23,562 nt of DNA from Conidiobolus incongruus B7586 (Eukaryota > Entomophthoromycota > Entomophthoromycetes > Entomophthorales > Conidiobolaceae). The translations under genes and the position numbers were made by a program. The notes below the pieces were generated by a model. The model did no database searches. It was not told the DNA's origin and was given only the letters and a program-made list of their open reading frames with translations. Location: contig JNEM01014790.1 of the NCBI GenBank assembly GCA_000697335.1, forward strand, positions 1-23,562. Reading direction: 5' to 3'. Below, in pieces: positions 8,690-20,980 of this stretch (positions within the stretch are counted from its first letter, which is position 1; each line of letters opens with the position of its first letter).

Positions 8690-11600
8690 AAGTTAATTCT
8701 TTTAAAGCTAAAAAGTATTTACATTTGAAAGTTAACTCTATCAAATATGATTTTGATTTAAAGTATCCTCCTATATATTATCTTATAAAACTAATATGAA
8801 TATCTAGTCGAATAAGATCACTTTTTTATAACCTTTAATCATAGTTAAAAGTCTATTTATACTAATTAAGGTAATATAAATATTTCTAGTAACATATAAT
8901 TAAATAACTGATATTTCACATATTTATTATGATGTATAACTTGAATCTAAACAAGTTACATAATGCTCTTGTTTCAAATATAATATTTTACACGAAAAAT
9001 TTGAATGCTTATTTGTAACAATGATATCTAATAATAACTGTGAAAAGTTTCAATCTTTGTTATTTTCAATGTATAGGTAAAAAATTATGCAAATCGATCA
9101 TTCAATATGGTTTTATGGACCCGATAACTAGGATAGTGCTTAGCTTCTCAAATAATTATAATAATATTTCATACTTTGTAAAAAATGATCTGTTCTCAAT
9201 TAATTTTACAGTATTAATTAAACTGAGATTTGCGCATTTATAGATTTGTTCCAAGTTAATTTCCTTGTATGTATTATTAAAATTTTCAGAGCCACCAGTA
9301 TTTATCACCAACAGTACATTTTAATAGTATTGCTGCTATTAATATTTTCAAATAAGAATTTATTAAATTTGATTATCTGATTTTTATACTTTTACCAAAT
9401 ATATAAATGTCAAGTTATAATTTTTCTCATGGTAATTTAAAATTAAATTATATTCATTTTAATATTTACTGGTTATTCCAATTATTATTGTATATTTTTC
9501 TAAAGTACATAATTTTTTGTTTATTTTAAAAATTCGGGATATAGAATTTTAAAACATTTCTTTAAAAGTATTATATTTTGTATAAATATATATCTAGAGG
9601 TTCAATATAGAATTTATTTACAACCTGTAATTAATCTTTAAAATATAACTAGTAAATCCAATATTAAATCAAATAATTACCTTATATATCTAATCATATC
9701 TCTTGTTTTTACAGGGTTAAAGTTCATTTCAGAAATACTATGAAAAATATTTAATATTTCATTTATTACTTCCAAATTTTATAACTACTTCAGTTAAATT
9801 ACTATATTAATTCTCGATTCATAAATTTTTCAAGTAGTTTATAGGTTTCAGAATTCAATAGTCATTATTATGAAAAGTTAATAATAATAATATCTTATAA
9901 TAGTCAGATTAAATATTATTCAACCTATTTATCATTAATATTTTAATTCAATCAAGTGTATCATAAATTAAAATTAATAATTGTATTTATTAATTTCATT
10001 AGATGATATTAATTTCGGTCGGTAATTATCAATACACTATTCAATACCTTAGACAGCAATTAAACTTGTTAAGGCATGTGACGTTAATTTATATTCAAGG
10101 TAATAATTTGAACCAAAACTCAACAACACATCTCCCTTCAAGTTGCCATTCCCCCTTGAGGTATCCACTGAATTTAAATTTTCTGATTCAGGTTCTAAGG
10201 ATTCTTATCTCTTGATTTTCAAGTGGTTATTTTTATTTTAGTTATTTCATATGATATTTTGATACCATTGGTTAGATTTATTGGGTCACATATATTAAAG
10301 TATTATTAATTTAGAAACTTTAAGATTAATTTTTCTTAATATCATTGGGTTGCTTGTTTATTTATCATTCTACATCCGTATTATTTGATTGGTTAATATT
10401 TATCAATATATCAATCGATCTGAACCTTCAGTATTTATCAGAAAATGGATATATTAAGTTAATTGTTTCAATTAAGAAGTAACAAATTAATAGTGAAACG
10501 TTGATAAATTGTAAAATAGTGCAATTACTAACTAATTAAATATGCTTATAGAACTAAAAGTTATCTGTATATTCATCCAGCAGTTGGTTGAAATTTTAAA
10601 GTATATATTCGTTGTTTAATATTTATACCATAACTTCGACTATTCAAAACATATATAATACTAAATTTATGATTTTTACATTATAGCTTTCCTTATTTCT
10701 ATTATCATTATATATTGAAAATAATCTGAAAATAAAAGGTAAATATTAAGAATATTAGATAATTGAACGTTATTACTTATTTCCGACAAAAGCATTATGC
10801 TTCGAAAAATCTTATTCGTGAGGATCAGTAAACAAATTTATGTTTATACTTAAATTGAACTTGGTCAAATATTTATTTAAAGTTCCTAATAATACCTTAA
10901 TAGTATAATTATGCCGATATTTTTCAAATGTTTGCAGACTTGATTTAAATCTTACATGCATTTCCGAAATATTACTAACCAAAAAAAATAACTAAGATAA
11001 ATTTGGAAAGCATACCAACAAACTGATAAATTAGTGAATTGATAATTAAATATTTCAAAGATAGTATTATTAAAAATTATGAGAGTCGAAAAACATTGAA
11101 AAAATATTTATAAATCGTTTTTATTTGGCAATTGATATTTTGAGATATACAAGTTTTGAATACTTAATAATTCTGATATTTAATCAAAATATAAGTGTCA
11201 TTTTAAATGAGGGAATTTCTCATTTTGAACTGGATGTAATAGTGATACAAGATATAAATTTAATATATCCTATAATTTAATATTCTGTTTATATTCATCC
11301 AACCCATATTGTTAATATATTCGTTAAGTCTTTTTATAGTCAATTCATCTTTATATCTAAATCATAATTCAATCAAATTCATTATATATTCTACTTACAA
11401 ATATTCACATGTATTTTTATTTTATAAGTTCAATTATGAAACTACATAAGATAAAACCATATTTTTAAATATTATTGAAATAGTTTTTGATTCATTAAAT
11501 TTCGGGTACATTTGAATTTAATAATAAAGAGCAAAGTACAGCATTATGGTTTTTATATATTATGATAAATTTCTTTAATACAGATAATTTATATATATTT

Positions 11601-12040
11601 CTATTTATTTTACCTCTTTCTTAGTAAATATTAATAACTTCTAATTACTCATTTATATATTATTAAACCAATTAATAGTGAATAGATACTGATACAATTA
11701 AATTATTTTATAATAATGCAGAATGAATATCAATTGGCCTGATATAAATTACTCAAGAATAAACAATCTAAAAAATGTCGAATCAAGATAAAATATCTAG
11801 TTGGCTTACATTGAGATAACAAATTTATTATGAAAACATTAGTAATAATTCAAAATACACTCCATGTTAAAAATTTCAAATTATTCATTTTAAAAATTCA
11901 TCGTAGTATTATTAGTTATATCTATATAATAATTTTATACTAAATTCTGAATGATATTCTCAATTATCCATATATTTCAGATATTTGGATTGATATATAA
12001 ATTTTATTTTTTCTTAAAATTAATTCAATGTTAATTGCTA
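8690..12040. other. AT-rich non-coding DNA with one GC-richer patch
   Basis: No gene can be supported. At about 10000-10235 the sequence is less AT-rich and two plus-strand frames look mildly protein-like, one containing PFKLPFPLEVSTEF. Each is under 75 codons, there is no clear start or splice context, and a minus-strand frame is equally plausible. A 67-codon open frame at about 9040-9243 has AT-driven composition (F/I/N/S/L-rich) and is probably chance. Confidence 0.55.
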
Positions 12041-12049
12041 GCAATATAT

Positions 12050-12390
12050 AAAATAACTAGCTGAAGTAAGTAAGCTGTTCTTAGTAAGTGACATTATTAG
12101 TTCAAAAGTTCTATTAAGGAAATGAAAGGATATTGTTATCCTGTGAGTGATCCACTGACCTTTCTTAGTTAAATTTATGATATTGATTTTTTTAAAGTCA
12201 AATTGTCAGCTAAAGATAGTGTTTAAAAATGAGATAGGGCATTTGCAAAATGAGGCCTTTAGAGTTATATGCTTTTCAGATTAATATCCCCATAAGGAAA
12301 TAGATGGTGAGGCAAAGATGATCAAGCTGGTTACTATCTAGGTAATGGAAATTTTATTTGGTATTTAGGTATTATACCTTATCAAGATTC
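12050..12390. other. GC-richer patch, possible relic of an old insertion
   Basis: About 340 bases stand out from the surrounding A/T-rich text. The patch contains a hairpin AGGATA/TATCCT (12127-12132 and 12137-12142, loop TTGT), nested inside GAAAGG/CCTTTC (12124-12129 and 12159-12164). Only short disconnected open frames are present. I cannot name a family; a decayed mobile element or former exon are both possible. Confidence 0.3.
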
Positions 12391-12579
12391 TAATTTATTT
12401 TAAAAAGTAACTTAGATAAGATTATATTTAATTTTACTATCATAATTATTTAATATGTCACAAGCTCAGATACCATGTACTAAATCTTAAATTAAAAAAT
12501 ATATATTAAAATATAGAATAAATATGTTGAATAATCATATTAGAATATTAGATTTTTTAAAATTTTCCAATCTATACAA

Positions 12580-14370
12580 TATAAGCTATTTTGAATTAAA
12601 CTATATATTGATAACAAATTTGTTGAGATATATTGAATATATAATAAATGGTTTTTGATAAATATCAATTTATTAATCATATACTTAAAATTATTACTAT
12701 CACATTTAATAACTCACTTTGATTAACCAAGGTTGGATAATTTATTTTAGAAGTTAAATCTAAAATATTACTATAGAATTAAAAAAATGGGAAATTTTTT
12801 AACTTTTGATTTTTCAAATATATTATTAGTTACAAATAAAAGAATATATACAAAACAAATAAAAAAATAAATAATTTTGAATTATATTTATATATATATA
12901 ATAATCTTTTTGATTAAAAAATTATTTTTTAAAATTGATTGTTTAATTTAATTATATTTAAACTAAATATTAACTATCAAAAAACTTTTATTTAAATATT
13001 AATAAAGCTTAACTACAAAACCTTTAAAATCATTTAAAATTTACAAGCAGCTTTTAGTAATAAAGTATTATCTAAATCAACAATTTATTGCTAGGTAAAT
13101 TACTTTAAGGTTAAGAGAGAAACTACCTAAAACCTGTTAAAATCTAAAAAAATTAATTTCAACTATTACTTTTCTAATTATTAATAAAGTAAAAATTATA
13201 TTGAAAAGTACCTTTTTATTTCAGTTAAACAATTATCAAAATATTTTAATATTAGTTAAATAAGTATTTTATATATTTTAAAGTTTAAATTAAAATTAAT
13301 TAATAAAAGTATTGTTATAGATTGGGAAGTCTACTCATCTTTTAATTTTAACCATCTGTTAAGATTCTAGATGTAATCTACTTACAAATATCAAGAACAA
13401 CCTTTGTATAATGGAAAATTCTAGACTATAGCAGAAGCTAGAGCCTTAACATATTAGCCAAGGATTAACCATACTATAAAATAGTCACTGGACAAATATT
13501 TGCTAAGGGATTACTTTGATCAAGGTTAAACCCTAGATCTTGTTATTTTAATAAAACTCCTTTAAAATATCTAATTAGCTATCTTTAGCTTGTTTCATCA
13601 AGCTTATGTGATCTTTATCATAAAACTACTTTCTAGAAGCTTTATAATATAAAATAAATATCTTATAATTTAACTAAAGTTTAAAAAAAACTAAAGTAGC
13701 TATTGTTAAACAAAACTTACTAAAGTATAGTAAGAAACTAAAGCTTTTACAATGAATTATTACAATTGATGAATTTTAAACTATTTTGTATAATCTTTTG
13801 TTAAAACATAAATTAAAGCGTTGGATTAAATTAAATCAACCCTCTTTATAAATTCCTTCAAATAAATACTTTGTTGATAAGCAAATGTTAATTATTATAA
13901 TAAATTATAATAGCATATGTTATTCTTATTTAGTTTTTAAAGGAAAACTAATTAATAATAAACTTTAAATTTTTTGTTAAATGATACTATTTCTAATTGA
14001 TATTTTTAATATAATATGAGAAAACCTATTATTTTGTATGATAATTATAAAATACATAAATCTAAAATTATAAAAAACTCTCTAATTAAAAATAACTAGA
14101 AAGAACTACCATATTTAGTATATTTTTTAGATTATAACTTATGTGATTATAATTATTTTAGGTAATTAAAAAACCAATTTACAAGAAAGAAAATTTATAT
14201 AGGAAAATTTAATTAGTTTGTGAAATATCAAATTTCAGTGTTTAATAAAAAGAATTATTTTTTAGGTGTTAGATCTTTGCCAAAAATATAGCAAAAAGTT
14301 ATTAGAAATAAAGTAAATTACTAATTTTATATTATATATTTATTTTTACTTTTTATATATTAAAATGTTT
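12580..14370 (+). repeat. Long AT-rich dispersed repeat, copy A
   Basis: This segment aligns along most of its length with 15950-17165 in the same orientation, and its first third also aligns with 23070-23562. Anchor identities with the second copy include CTTTAAAATCATT (13022-13034 and 16190-16202) and ATTTATTGCTAG (13083-13094 and 16251-16262). Similar blocks continue to a final match near 14270-14370 against 17060-17165. Divergence is high, so the copies are old. No coding frame is visible and no clean ends were found, so the family and true length are unknown. Copy A carries a segment at about 13320-13660 that copy B lacks. Confidence 0.55.
13320..13660. other. Extra GC-richer segment inside repeat copy A
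   Basis: This stretch interrupts the alignment of copies A and B. Copy B passes from the equivalent left flank to the right flank at about 16440-16500 with almost nothing between. It is less AT-rich than the repeat. It contains CATCT/AGATG arms near 13352-13372 and two similar words, CCAAGGATTAACC and CTAAGGGATTAC, about 45 bases apart. It may be an insertion into copy A or a part lost from copy B. Confidence 0.35.
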
Positions 14371-15949
14371 ATTTTTTTTCAATTGCAAAAAATTCCTATT
14401 ATATAAATTACAAAATAAGATCAACTTTATCATTTAAATATTTGACTAATATATATTAAATTTTTGATTCTGTCATTTGCTCTAAGATCTTTAAAAACTG
14501 TCAAATAATAATTACCTATAAAATTTTATAGTATTTTAATATTATAAAACTTTCCAGGATTTTAAACAAAAATAGAATATTTTAGTAATTTATATAACTT
14601 ACTGCCCAATGCTTATATGAATATAATATGTTAACTCAATGTGTTTTGCTTTATAGTAAATATTCATCAAACAATCATGGGCTTTATTATATCCAACAAT
14701 TGCAAAAATAAGTTTTACCTGCTTATTATCTTTTGATAAAAGATTAAATATTTCAATTATTTTAAATCTCTTTCTAATGAATACTTTTTAATTCAAGATT
14801 AGTCATGTTTCTGATTTTCATTATATTAACGAATTTATCATATTGGAAATAAAAGAGCCATATAATTCTTTAGCATTAATGTTATAATCAATATCTGTCT
14901 ATACTTTATAATTTTTTTAATTGTATTTATTTTATAATTATTTAACATGGATCATATTTGAGAAATTTTCTAATTTAAGTAAAATCTACTTCCGAATAAG
15001 TTTATATTAGTTCGCTATAATTTGTATTATTTTTTTAACAATATTTTCAAAAGATGTGTAAAAATATTAATCGTTATCATTCAAAGTGTTTAAACTTGTT
15101 ATATTCATCTTACAACTACTTTTATTTCAATTTATCACTCTAAAAAACGCTCTTTTATAAAAATTATTGGAATCACAAAAATATTTAAATTGAATCTATC
15201 CCAACAAATATTATTACCTGATCTTTGAATTATTCTATCACATTCAAAAATTCAATCTTGTATTTGATGATAAAAATGATAGTTTAGATTTTTTCAGTAA
15301 TTTATAGTTTGAATATATATTTATAACTTGATTTGAAAAGAGTATTTAATAGATATTGGAAATTTTTGATTCATATATTTGCAAACTATTTAATAATATC
15401 AATCGACAAATAATATAAAATTACAGAACTATAATTCTAGATATTTATTATGATAATGGCTTTATAACTGTTAAAATATTATTTTTGATATCTTAATAAA
15501 TATAAATTTAGATAGTTGATAAAATTACATTATAACAAATTTATGATATTTTTTGTCATTTTTTAATTGAAATATAGTTTTCAAGTTTTGGACATTGAAT
15601 ATTAATCGTGATATTATAGCTTTCAAAAAATCTATATTATCAAGATATATAGTTTATATATTCATCGTTAATATAATGCTAATAATATATATTTCATTTA
15701 ATAAGAATCACTAATCCAATAAATCCCTTTTTAAGTGAAAAGTGTTTATATTAGTAAAGTTATTTTCTATATATCAAATATTATTTTAATCTTATTATTA
15801 AGTATAATAATAAAAAAGTTAAACTATTTTATCATGCTATAAAGCTACTTTAATTGGATTTTAATATATACCGCTTCACGACTAAAACTTCGTTCATTAT
15901 TGGCCTGTTTATTAATATCAAGTAATCTAATTGCCAGTTAGGGAAAAAT
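14371..15949. other. AT-rich non-coding DNA between repeat copies
   Basis: No sustained frame and no recognisable element. The stretch lies between the two direct repeat copies, but it holds nothing that would identify it as the body of an element flanked by them. Confidence 0.55.
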
Positions 15950-17165
15950 GGCTAAGTTTCAATTTCTGATTTCTCAATTATATTTTTAGGTTTGAATATT
16001 AAATTATATATATTATATATAAAAGGATCAAATATTTCTTATTATTTCTATATATATATTCATTTAAAAATATTATATTTATTATAATACTTTGATATAA
16101 CAATTTATTCTTGAACTTATATTATATTTCAACTAGATAGTAAATATTAAAAATCCTATTTAAATATCATTAAAGCTCACTCACAAACCCTTTAAAATCA
16201 TTCATGATTTAAAAACAACTTATTAAGATAATGCTTTACCTATAATTATCATTTATTGCTAGAATTTCCATTTTAAACCCAAAGAAGATATTATTCTAAA
16301 TTTTAATAATATTTAAAATTTAGTATTTGTTATAAATGTTTTATTATATAATAATAAATAATATTGAAAACTATTTAATTTCAATTAAAAGATAATTAGA
16401 ATGATCTAATATTATTTTTATAATTATATTTTATATATTAAGATTAATCTTTGCTTGATTATTGAATATATAAAAAAATACCTATATATTAATAAAAACA
16501 TAAAAAACTAAAATAACTATAATTAAAGAAAACTTATTCAAATATATCTAAATTTAAATGTTTCTATATTAAACTATAATAACTATTATATATTAAACAC
16601 TTTATATAACTTTTTAATTCTAAATAAAATGTTAGGTTTAGCAAAAATAACCTATTTTTTAAATTCCAATAAATAAGTATTTTGTTTATTAACAAATCTT
16701 AATTTTTGTAGTATGTTATAAAATTATATATCTTTCTTATGTTTTTCTTTAATAATATCAATTTATATTAAAATGAATTTTTTAAACAAGTTAATTTCTA
16801 ATTAAAGTCATTATTATTATTAAAGAAAATCTATTATTTTTTATAATAATTACGGAATATATAAATTTGTAGTTTAAGAAAAAATTTTCAAGTAAACAAG
16901 TTTAAAAACTATTATATCTAGTCTGTTCACTAGATCATAACTTATATTATTATAGTTGCTTTCGACAATTCAAAAATATACTTGTAAGAAAATTCTTGCA
17001 AATTAATAAAATTAATTATGAAATATTAAGTCATTGATAAATAGGGTTGTATTTAATAGTTATATGTTTACCAAAAGTAAGTTAAATAGTTATTGATAAT
17101 AAAAGTGACTGTTGATTTTATACTCTTTATCTCTCTTTACAATATATATTGAAAATTTAATTTAC
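15950..17165 (+). repeat. Long AT-rich dispersed repeat, copy B
   Basis: This is the second, shorter copy of the repeat at 12580-14370, in the same orientation and about 1.6 kb downstream of it. The match starts near an AAAAATGG word (about 15945-15952, against about 12783-12790) and runs through the anchors given for copy A. Its closing block near 17060-17165 includes AAAGT and AGTTATT words shared with 14270-14340. It lacks the 340-base GC-richer segment of copy A. Confidence 0.55.
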
Positions 17166-18840
17166 AATTTTTCCATAGTTTGATTTCTATATTAATATTT
17201 CACACTATAGAATTAATAGTAAAGAATTTTGAATTTTGAAGTATTAATTATATTACTAAGAAAGGATTTAAACTTAATATACAATAAAATATCTAAACTG
17301 TATTTTAGTTAGTTTAATTAAGTTTGAACATTATCTTCAAGCAATATATTAATAATGATCTATCAAATATATATTGTAAGTATGTTTAAATTGAAATATA
17401 ATATCTGATTGAATCAAGTACTAAATTATCACTAATATTTAGTTTGATAACCTAAAAAATTGATTGAATAATCTATTGTAAAAGATCAATATATTATATT
17501 AATTATAAATGACTGGATTCAATATGAGGGTTGATTTTGAACACTTGTCGATAAAATGTGATTATACCATAAAGTTAATATTCATATGGTTCATATCTTT
17601 GTCTTTTATAATAGGGTTTTTAAATAAATATCGTAGCTAAAAACGTATTCATAATACGATTTAGTAAATTATTTACTGATCCTGCACTTTAACGTATTGA
17701 GACTATATGTCTTAAAGCTGACTTACCGTTGAGACGTTGTAGGAGAATATTCAGAAAAAACCCTTTCTTTCTGTCACTTCTGGGTTTAAATTATTCATTT
17801 AGTGAGTGGCATAGGATTTGGATAAATTCTGATACAAGGAGCTAAAGAACATACTTTGATTATAGACTAACAAAACCAATAAAAATGAGGGGTAATACAT
17901 TCTTAACTATCGAATTGAGACAGAGGAGTATTTTTGAAATACATTAATATCATAAATTATATAATTTAAATGGTTATATTTGTAAATCAATATAATTTGA
18001 TGATCAATCTATAATATTCATTAAAATTGATAATAATATATTCCTTATATATGTATCAAATTAGTCATTATTTGATTTTTATAGGAGTAATTAAAAATTG
18101 ATAAAGCCTGAATTTTTATAAGTTTGATTGAATTGTATTGACAGAAAATCTTTACAATATTACAATTAAATTAACTATATGTAAATAAGAAATACTTTCA
18201 ATATATATGATTTAAAATAATGTAATACTAAAAAACCATATTTTGACTAGTGTATGAAATGTTTTGAGAATAATCAAGTAATTATAATATCGAATTTATT
18301 TCAAACATTTAATATTCTTTATAATAGATTGAACCTCATTAAAATTTTTCAATTGTGAAATATTCAATACGCGTAGTAAATAATATAATTCAATACAATT
18401 TGAATTAATTTCAATAATTATACAAATATCAAAATTAAAGTCTGAAAATTGAAACATAAAACAAAATGAATTCAGTATATACATACATTCAAGAGCAAAG
18501 TTAACAAACAAATATTATAAATAAAATATAAATTCATTGAATGATGGACTATGAATCAATAGATATATTGTACCCAAAACTCATGGGAATATACTCAAAA
18601 ATATTATATTCGAAACTCTTAGTATTATTGATTAAATTCCAATGTGAAATGACAGTTATTTCAACTCATAAAAATATAACAATATAATTAAATTTTAGCA
18701 AAAACATAAAGATCCTAAGTAAATATTATTGCTTAAAAAATTTCAAATTAAAAAATTATTGAAAATCAAATATATATAATATAAAAACCAACGATATCAA
18801 TAAAAATAAAATTTAATAAAAATGACACTTTAAACTCCAA
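17166..18840. other. AT-rich non-coding DNA with a GC-richer patch
   Basis: No gene is supported. The patch at about 17640-17940 is less AT-rich. It holds a hairpin CGTATT/AATACG (17644-17649 and 17653-17658, loop CAT) and AAACCC/GGGTTT arms (17758-17763 and 17782-17787). AACGTATT occurs twice in it. A 71-codon minus-strand frame at 18296-18511 has AT-driven composition and is probably chance. The right end is the 3' flank of the WD40 gene. Confidence 0.55.
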
Positions 18841-20814
18841 TTAATCAATTTCAATTGGTTGTGAACTTGGGATATACGAATAAATCACTCCATCTAAACA
18901 AAAAATTAGTAAAAGCCCCGTCAATATTAATTAAACTTACCATCTGCACATACAAATACCTTCTCGAGTTTGTGGTGGATGACTACATCGCGAACTTCCA
19001 ATTCTATATAATGGTTAGCAAGTTGTAAAGAATGGGGAGGGAAATATGGAAAGTACCTGATATGCCCTTGAGGATATCTACTACGTTACCAGATGTCAAG
19101 TCAAAAACAAACACTTGACCATTGAGAGTGGGAGCTAAGAGATTATAACCGTCCGATGTGATTTTAATGAGCCAAGAGTTAGAATAATATCTAAAAATTA
19201 TCAACACAAAAGAATCATACAAAAAATAAAAAATTACCTCTCATTTTGGAATTTCTTCACCAGTTGGATATCGAAGCGACCGTTATCGGATTTGGGGAAG
19301 ACAAAGCGGTAAAGACATACCGAGTTGGGACGACTCGCTACAGTATTGTCTTCAAGATCGAGTAGTTCGACACCGCGAGCGACAAAGTAGGCATCCGGAA
19401 ATTTGATTGAGTGGTCAATATCGTCATCAAAGTCGGAGTCTTCATCGTTGGAAGATATTTCGTTGAATTGGGATTCGAAATGTTGAAGGGTGTCGAGATT
19501 GAGTTGGACGAACTTTAGACAGTCGCAATAACTTGAGAATTGAGAATCCCACGTCTGAATAACTTTTTCTAATTCGAAATCAAACAATTTGACTTGGTTG
19601 TCGCATGCACCTAAAAAGTATTTGTTGCCGCAATTGGGTACAAATGAGGTGTTGAAGGCCATACACGTGACACCGTCCTGAATCATTACTTTGGTGTCTA
19701 CTTCCATAGTCACAGGATTCAATTTCCATTTAATTATAGTACCATCCTGGCTGCATGTTAAATAATAAGATTCGCCTTTAAACCAAACGTGTTTAATACT
19801 TAACACTTCTTCGGTGTGGCATTCCAATTTGGAGACTACTTTTCCACTACTAAGATCGAAAATTTTGATGGGACATGGTAATATGTGATTATCGTCATCG
19901 GCTTCACTCCAACGGTGTCTGTCTTTTAATTTACCGCCAACCAGCAAATGGGTTTGATTGGGACTGAACTCTCCGGTGTAAAATTCGTCAATGTTGGATT
20001 CCTAATAATGTTTAGCATTTTGTATTATATAAAAATAATTAAGAACTTACTTCAGTATCTCTTAACTTACACAATAATTCCATAGTATCCGAGTCGTAAA
20101 TGTAAACGTAACCCAATTGCGAAAATGAACACAAGACTTGGCCGTCGGGACTCAGTTTCATTCCCAGTAAAAAACCTTTACATAATTAGCGAAACTCATA
20201 TACAATTAGATATAAAATACCTTGTTGGGGTGGCGTTTGGTGACTCAAATTTAAGGGACCTCCACCCTGAATCCAGTTGCTCTTAACCTGCTGATGGGAT
20301 TCTTTTCCGAATTGGTCTGGATACTCTAAGCCCAGTTGGTAAACAGATTGACTGTCGAAAAATGGGAGTTTCTATAGAAAAGTTTAGGGACTGAAAGTAG
20401 TAAAATTGAAATATTTTACTTTAGGTCTTTTGGTTAGTTTGAGTTCGGTTTGTTTCAAAGTCTAAAGAATCTGAATTAATATCTATGTTTTAAATATAGA
20501 ATTATATTCAATTTACATCCTTATCTTTAGTCTCTTGTTTCTTCTTGGTTTTCTTCACCTCATCTATCAAAACACAATTATTCATCATTTGGGAAATTGA
20601 TATCAAACTTATAAAAATTACTTGGTTTGAGTTTTTTAGGCCTACCGAGCTTTTTACTCTTTTTACGTTTGGGTTGGCTATCGACAATTTCGTAATACAA
20701 ATTTATGGGTGGCTTCTTAAGTGCCGCTTGTCGCAATGGACGTCCTGACTTTGAGTATAGGGGACTTGGTGAGCGGTTGGAATTTTCATTGTTGGTAATT
20801 GGTAAGTCTTCCAT
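18841..20814 (-). CDS. WD40-repeat protein with basic AT-hook-like N-terminus, nine exons
   Basis: Exons on the minus strand are 20622-20814, 20517-20563, 20420-20461, 20221-20371, 20051-20175, 19238-20001, 19057-19190, 18941-19003 and 18841-18893. They total 1572 nt and encode 523 residues ending in TAA. All eight introns are GT-AG, 45-58 nt, very AT-rich, and most carry a CTAA or CTAAC branch signal; phases fit throughout. The start is the first ATG after an A-rich leader. Residues 1-94 are basic and disordered, with KRKKSKKLGRPKKLKP (49-64) holding a GRP core like an AT-hook and a likely nuclear signal. WD40-like strands follow: VYIYD (168-172), IKIFDL (231-236), YLTCSQDGTIIKWKL (266-280), FLGACDNQVKLFDF (315-328), LLAPTLNGQVFVFDL (458-472) and VFVCADDGVIYSY (501-513). 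An acidic loop NDEDSDFDDDID (371-382) lies between blades. Such proteins fold into a beta-propeller that scaffolds protein complexes. I cannot assign an orthologue; a nuclear or chromatin role is inferred only from the basic tail. Confidence 0.88.
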
Positions 20815-20980
20815 TTTCTTTTTTGTTTTTTGATTGTGTGGCTTTTAATGAATTGAATTAATTCGTATTTTTTGCTAATGTCATCAATAGCTTTATTAAC
20901 ACCAAATGTGTTATTTTTATTTCTAATATGTGGATATTCAGTGTTTATGGGATTATGTTTTGGTTAGTTTGAATTTGAAT

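Noticed and set aside
9040-9243. Plus-strand open frame of 67 codons
   Set aside because: AT-driven residue usage and no recognisable motif. Frames of this length are expected by chance in a window this size.
14371-15949. Reading the A and B repeats as a pair of long terminal repeats around an internal region
   Set aside because: The intervening DNA has no element-like content, the repeats have no clean matching ends, and a third partial copy lies elsewhere without a partner in view.
17690-17800. Possible further copy of the 7940-8136 repeat, from a shared CCGTTGA..GTAG word
   Set aside because: The similarity does not extend beyond about 17 bases on either side, so it is most likely chance.
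18296-18511. Minus-strand open frame of 71 codons near the WD40 gene
   Set aside because: F/I/N/L/S-rich composition expected from AT-rich chance frames; no domain, no clear start context and no splice link to the gene.
20545-20748. Plus-strand open frame of 67 codons
   Set aside because: Antisense to exon 1 and intron 1 of the WD40 gene, with no independent support.
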